In this document: piece by piece, positions 59,589 to 64,000 of the stretch
Layout of the letters: each line of letters starts with the position of its first letter
How positions within the stretch are numbered: the stretch's first letter is position 1
Made by a program: the position numbers and the translations under genes
Assembly (NCBI RefSeq): GCF_021730395.1
Contig: NC_069376.1
Coordinates: forward strand, 14,169,001 to 14,233,000
Direction of reading: 5' to 3'
Origin: Mercenaria mercenaria
Taxonomy: Eukaryota; Mollusca; Bivalvia; Venerida; Veneridae
DNA: 64,000 bases
Notes under the pieces: generated by a model
The model's database searches: none
What the model saw: only the letters and a program-made list of their open reading frames with translations
Told to the model about the DNA's origin: nothing

Positions 59589-60180
59589 AATACAATACAA
59601 ATCTTATATTTATAAATTCAGTAAGTACAGTGTATAGAGCCTACAAGCCCAAAAACTTCGTCATTTCTTTATTGAATAGACGTAGTGTTTTGGCGAATAG
59701 TGGGACAGTTTTTTTATAAAGTCTTGCGACTAGGCGGTCAGTGCATACTTCAGATGCATGTTGAATTAAACAATATTTAAACTTTTCATGATTGTAAATT
59801 CATATTTGTAGGTATAAACTCATTTGCATGGATTTATAATTTAACATTTAGAAGCGGTTCTGACATGTTCTTCACTCGCAGTTCCTAAATAATGGGCATT
59901 TTTAGCCTGAATGCATCGTCTTTTGCTTCGACCTGCTGGGTTTTGGATGAAAATACGTTTTAATTTCATGTGTTAATGTCTATTTAACGGCAGTTTGTTG
60001 TAGAGACATTTATCATACATTGAAAAATATACACAACAAGAATATTTATTGCAAATAGCCGCAGTAAAACATAAAAATACTCACTACCGACAGCTTCCAA
60101 AAAATTGAAAAACGAAAGTGAACGCCTAGTTATTGGCGACTTCCGTTTGGGCGTACAGAGAGTCTATACACTGTGATGTT

Positions 60181-60544
60181 CATTCCTTAATGTTTGTCAT
60201 TCTTTCATTAGACGGATTTACGACAATGTTTACAGGATGTAATGATTTTAATGCGCATGCGCTGTTTACTTGTGGCAAAAGACCGCTCAACAATAATTCT
60301 AACATAGAATTACTGTTCTTATCACTTTTCGGGAGTGTTTTAACAGAAGAGAAAACGTGTGTTAACAGAGAGATTCTCGCGCTCACGTGCTGTTATAATA
60401 TCTTTTTATGCACGTTTCGTAGTAAAGTGTAAACGCGTTACGGCCCCAAAACGGATAAATCAAAAGGAAATGACGTTAACTGAAAAAAACAACAACAGAC
60501 ATTCCCGCGTGTTTCGTGGAAATTTAGTGAGGTTGAGGGATTAT
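60181..60544. other. Flank with a repeat fragment
   Basis: 60225-60290 resembles the reverse complement of 19070-19130, including gcgcatgcgc. No exon seen. Confidence 0.45.
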
Positions 60545-60860
60545 TTTAAGAAATAATACATAATATTATCATCCAGTGATTTGTTGTTGAATAAAATCAT
60601 TATTTGGAGTACAGATGCGAAGGAATTATATCACGAGGGCGCATCTGAACAACAAACAATGATTTTATTCAAGAGCAAATCACTAAATGAGATAAATTAT
60701 TTCGATTCTAACACACTTCCAAGGATTTTAAGTACACCCTTGACGGCGTCCGTCAAATATTTTCCTGCTTTTTGTTGGTTTCTTTTTCAACGCGCCGTTA
60801 TGCCGTTTGTCGATGTAATAATTGTGACGTGAGAACAGTAAAGTGTTGTCAAAATTAATA
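60545..60860. repeat. Hairpin repeat family H2, copy
   Basis: taagaaataatac, then gtgatttgttgttgaataaa pairing with tttattcaagagcaaatcac. The GC turn is shortened (cacgagggcgcatctgaac). Then cccttgacggcgtccg and tttctttttcaacgcgcc. Confidence 0.85.
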
Positions 60861-60904
60861 ACACACATCTTTCAGCCTTATTTTAAAATGGATCAAGTCG
60901 TGTT

Positions 60905-61140
60905 AGAATCGTTTATTTAAGAAACAATATAAAATCTATCCCAAAGAGTGATTTGTCGTTGAAATAAATCATTTGCAAAGGAATTATATATCACGAGGGC
61001 GCAGCCCGTGTAATAGAGTTTGTATAATAAATATATATATTTCAAGATCTACGTCCTCGACGATATCCATCAAATTTTTGCCTGATTTCTGTCGATTTCT
61101 TTTCCAGCGCACCGCTATGCTGTCTAACATTATAGAACCT
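60905..61140. repeat. Hairpin repeat family H2, decayed copy
   Basis: Directly follows the previous copy in the same orientation. gtgatttgtcgttgaaataa and cacgagggcgcagcccgtgt remain; the right stem arm is lost. Then tttcttttccagcgcaccgc. Confidence 0.75.
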
Positions 61141-61851
61141 ACTACTGACAAAATAAATAATCAAAATATGCTCTTTTTTAATAAAATGTCATTATCTGAG
61201 CCAAGAAAACCCGTAGATGATAAGCTTAAAGTCGCCCAGTTTTCGGATGACTAGCTTGGCGGTCAGGCGTACAGTAACCAGAAGACTAGCCACTGTCAGG
61301 TATTGCAAGGATTTACAGTGAAATTATAATCTTAATCGGGCAACATAACACATACCAGACTTAGCAGTTATAGCGTCCTTTCATTGATGATTGCGAATGA
61401 GTTCTAACCTTGGTCAGTATTTGACCCAAACTTTTATTGGACTAAAGCTTTCTCGAAAGCCGTCCATGCCTATAATCTATGTAATAAAAATTACAAATGT
61501 ACTGCTGGTTTTAAACAATGTTCCCATTAATTGAGGTTTGAAATCTGGTTAAAGTTTAGTTTAATTGAAGTTTAACTTTATGTAGCATGTCGTATTAGTT
61601 AGAAAATGACCGCCTGCTTCTAAGGGTAGAGACCTATTAACCACTGGTCTAAGTGAATATTTAGCTCAGAAGCAAGATTTGAGATTTATTAGTTTTTCGA
61701 GAATATATCGTATGTTATGAAAACGGCATGATATTAACAATGGCATGTGATTTTTCCAAATAATTCCATAACAATTTCAAAAAGAGTAGATTTTAAAACG
61801 ATGAACAAACTTAAGATACACATTTTATTACAATTACCTTTCTATCATATA
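61141..61851. other. Intergenic or intronic, nothing recognised
   Basis: No repeat or exon seen. If the exon at 54925 joins the one at 63902, this is intron. Confidence 0.4.
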
Positions 61852-62000
61852 TGGACTCACCGTGGCCGAGTGGAAGGTCACTGACTACAATTCACTCGCA
61901 CCTCATCTCTTTGAGTTCGAGTCTGTCTAGCCTATGTCGCCGCGCAAGGAAGCTCTGGTTACCGGACACTCCGTGTTTCTAATAAGGCAACATCTGATGA
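61852..62000 (+). mobile_element. tRNA-Ser-like SINE, head and start of body
   Basis: ggactcaccgtggccgagtg holds box A (gtggccgagtgg); ttgagttcgagtctgtctag holds box B. It continues into cgcaaggaagctctggttac, which corresponds to the aggaagccatcaagctggct of the copy at 45984. 3' truncated. Confidence 0.75.
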
Positions 62001-63319
62001 GATATAAATTGCATCAATGTGACTATACATGAAGTTTATATATAAAACTATATGTAAATGACGATATAACTTAAACAGTGGGCTAGTAACTTTGAACGAT
62101 TGTCGAGACTGTTTTCGGTCTACATCGTTATATATATGCGGACGTTGTCAAACAGGTAATTTCTTCTTCGCCAATGTACCGTTACGCCAAACTGCTGTAA
62201 CATTAGATATTTTATACACATTATATGTATTAAACATATATCATAAAGTCTAATTAAATTATTATCGGCCATTTACGGATTCACCGTATGTGATTTCGAG
62301 CCACGTGCGCGTTCAGTTACATTTACATACGAAGAATACCGAACAGCATAACGCAATCACACGGAAATTGCCGAGTAATATAACGGGGCAATTACTCCTC
62401 ATGAAATTAACAAACGTGTTTGTAAACATGGATATTTCCAAACTGAAGGGTATCCATTCTAGAAAATAATGACAAAATACAATACATATCGCATATTCGT
62501 AGCCCTGACCAATCTATAAACTGGGTCAGTCTATTTAATAAGTACAATAACACTGTTGAACCATTTAAACGAGTACCTTTGCTTAGTCGTATTTGAACAT
62601 TTGGTAAATTTTGTCTATTTCATGAGTAGCTCGTTGTCATACAAGGTACTAAATATCAGTGCTAGACCTGGCAGTTGTAAGGAATAGGAACGTCGCGAGA
62701 TCTTTGATCATATTTAGATAATAAAATAAATATTTGTTAAAAGATCCAATTATAAGTTGGTCAATATCAAACAATAATAAACCGTACAAACAAGCTAAAA
62801 ATCATTCTGAAGTACCACTTCACCATTAAAATCAAGTTGTACACCATAAACTTGGTAATGACTCTAATTAGAAATAACATCAAACAATGTGTAAAGATCA
62901 TTTTGAAGTGCCACTTAGTTCATGTTTAAATTGAAATTTCTTCAAAGGAAAATATTTGGAGTAAATGATATAAAAAGTAAACTTTTACATAAGTAACCGC
63001 GAGATAATTAAGTCAGGAATACCCGCCCAGAGTATTAGGTTTAGATGAGAATAACATCCCGACTTAACCGTTGACGGCCACTTATATCACAGCAGACCGT
63101 TAAAAAAGCAAAATATTATTTACAGTATATAAGAAAAGTGGATAAAAATTTAATAGATCTACTAGACTGATATTCGTACACATTTTAGAAAAAGAATATA
63201 TTCGTATGAAAGAATGGGTTATCTAACTTTGATTCGTTGCATTTATATCTGATTAATTTCTATACAAGCGACGGTCCATAATTGATATACGTCTAACAAG
63301 ACCCGATTCATGTTCCTAT
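62001..63319. other. Intergenic or intronic, one repeated word cluster
   Basis: 62260-62410 (catttacggattcaccgtat, aaattgccgagtaatataac) resembles 21770-21930. Otherwise AT-rich with no exon. Confidence 0.4.
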
Positions 63320-63700
63320 TACACAAAGAAGGCTGAAAATTGTGTGTTATTATACAATAATTTATTTCTCTGACGTCACAATTATTACATCTTAGCGTCA
63401 AGCTGAAAAAGAAACCAACAGAAAACAGACACAGTTTAATATTCAATGGATGTTTAAAATCCTTGGTAACATGTTAGAATCGAACAGCAATAGGCCTATC
63501 AAATTTAGTGATTTCTTTCTTTTATAAGATAATTGTTTGTCGTTTAATTGTTTGTCGTTTAGATGCGTATATCTAGATCTATGATTATTTATAACTTCAT
63601 GGATCCATCTAATTCCTTTGCATCTGAACTCCAAACAATGATTTGATCCAGCGACAGATGATCAAATGAGATAGAATCTATATTGTTTTTTAAATATTAT
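63320..63700. repeat. Hairpin repeat family H2, copy
   Basis: Opens aagaaggctgaaaattgtgt, with TGACGTCA at 63371, then agctgaaaaagaaaccaaca, ggatgtttaaaatccttgg, aatttagtgatttc and a stem closed by ctccaaacaatgatttgatc. The loop has a local duplication (aattgtttgtcgttt twice). Confidence 0.8.
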
Positions 63701-63901
63701 ATTCTGGTATGTTCTATTTTTCAAGCCCCCGTGTATGGCTACACACTTATCTATATGGCCTTGTAAACACTGTAAACTGAGACATAACGATTAATTATGT
63801 ATCGTCATTTTTGTTTCTAGTTTAAATGTAAATCTTTTCATGGTATAATTAAGGCCTAAATATTCTAGATATTGAAAAAAATGTGTTTTTCCCCCCTAAA
63901 G

Positions 63902-64000
63902 CGGTCCCGGAGCAAGTATGGCTACGAGATCTAAACTCAGACCTCGAAAGACGCAACCTTGAGTCTGCAGGCTTACCCTCTACTTTGAGATTCGAACTTT
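63902..64000 (+). CDS. Probable exon cut by the window edge
   Basis: A strong acceptor (gttttttcccccctaaag) followed by an open frame to the edge: VPEQVWLRDLNSDLERRNLE then SAGLPSTLRFEL. It opens with two bases, so it fits a preceding phase-1 exon such as the signal exon at 54925 (joint codon GCG, Ala). Higher GC than the flank. Domain not recognised; it would be the N-terminal part of the mature protein. Confidence 0.5.

Larger units (their letters stand above)
57565..60175. mobile_element. 2.6-kb TIR element with CACAGTG ends and 5-bp target duplication
   Basis: Left end CACAGTGTATAGACTCTCTG and its mirror at 60156-60175; TIRs are about 57 bp with only a few mismatches. The target duplication is ATGTT at 57560-57564 and 60176-60180. 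The subterminal word (c)tgaacgcctagt occurs in both TIRs and again, inverted, near 58055 and 59735. No transposase domain was recognised. The CAC-start plus 5-bp duplication is the habit of Transib and RAG-like elements, but family is unproven. A smaller MITE (59137-59466) is nested inside. Confidence 0.85.

Noticed and set aside
16440-61920. tRNA genes at 16.5, 20.5, 25.0, 25.2, 39.4 and 61.9 kb
   Set aside because: Only the internal promoter boxes are tRNA-like; acceptor stems do not pair and the sequences run on into SINE bodies or repeat arms.

Overview
This is AT-rich, intron-bearing animal DNA. Long introns with GT/AG borders, many kinds of short inverted-repeat elements, tRNA-derived SINEs and kilobases of satellite all point to a bivalve mollusc, perhaps a clam of the venerid type. 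The species guess rests on remembered repeat types (a SINE with a tRNA-Ser-like head and a conserved tail, and a GAGCC-ended MITE), not on a search.

The host genes are few and spread out. On the minus strand lie two complete multi-exon genes built to the same plan: 13483 to 5243 (5 coding exons, 284 aa) and 34358 to 22290 (6 coding exons, 378 aa). Each has a signal-peptide exon ending in phase 1, exchangeable ectodomain exons, one exon carrying the single membrane span, and one large last exon coding a tyrosine-rich cytoplasmic tail. The first has only a Thr-rich stalk made from two duplicated exons. The second has a WSC domain and an EGF domain, and ITIM-like motifs in its tail. I assembled both from splice sites and matching phases; every junction keeps frame. 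On the plus strand there is an apparently intronless MAPEG/TMEM79-like membrane protein (36639-37205), a TATA box plus signal-peptide exon (54732-54985), and a probable exon running off the right end (63902-64000) in a matching phase.

Layout. 1-2220: minus-strand DIRS-like retroelement fossil, cut by the window edge. 4.5-5 kb: small tandem repeat. 5.2-13.5 kb: Thr-rich receptor gene. 13.8-14.8 kb: 18 copies of a 55-bp minisatellite just upstream of it. 15-21 kb: microsatellites, an inverted pair of hairpin repeats and SINEs. 22.3-34.4 kb: WSC-EGF receptor gene, its introns filled with palindromic elements. 35.2-36 kb: LINE 3' end. 36.6-37.2 kb: MAPEG-like gene. 39.8-52.1 kb: about 11 kb of noisy hairpin-forming satellite in two related types, broken by a 1-kb unique block and a SINE with a target-site duplication. 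53-64 kb: MITEs, a shrunken Tigger, a 2.6-kb TIR element with CACAGTG ends and a 5-bp target duplication, more hairpin repeats, and the start of another secreted or membrane gene.

The two minus-strand receptors look like neighbours in one family of phosphotyrosine-signalling surface proteins made by exon shuffling. Ligands, partners and expression cannot be read from the sequence.
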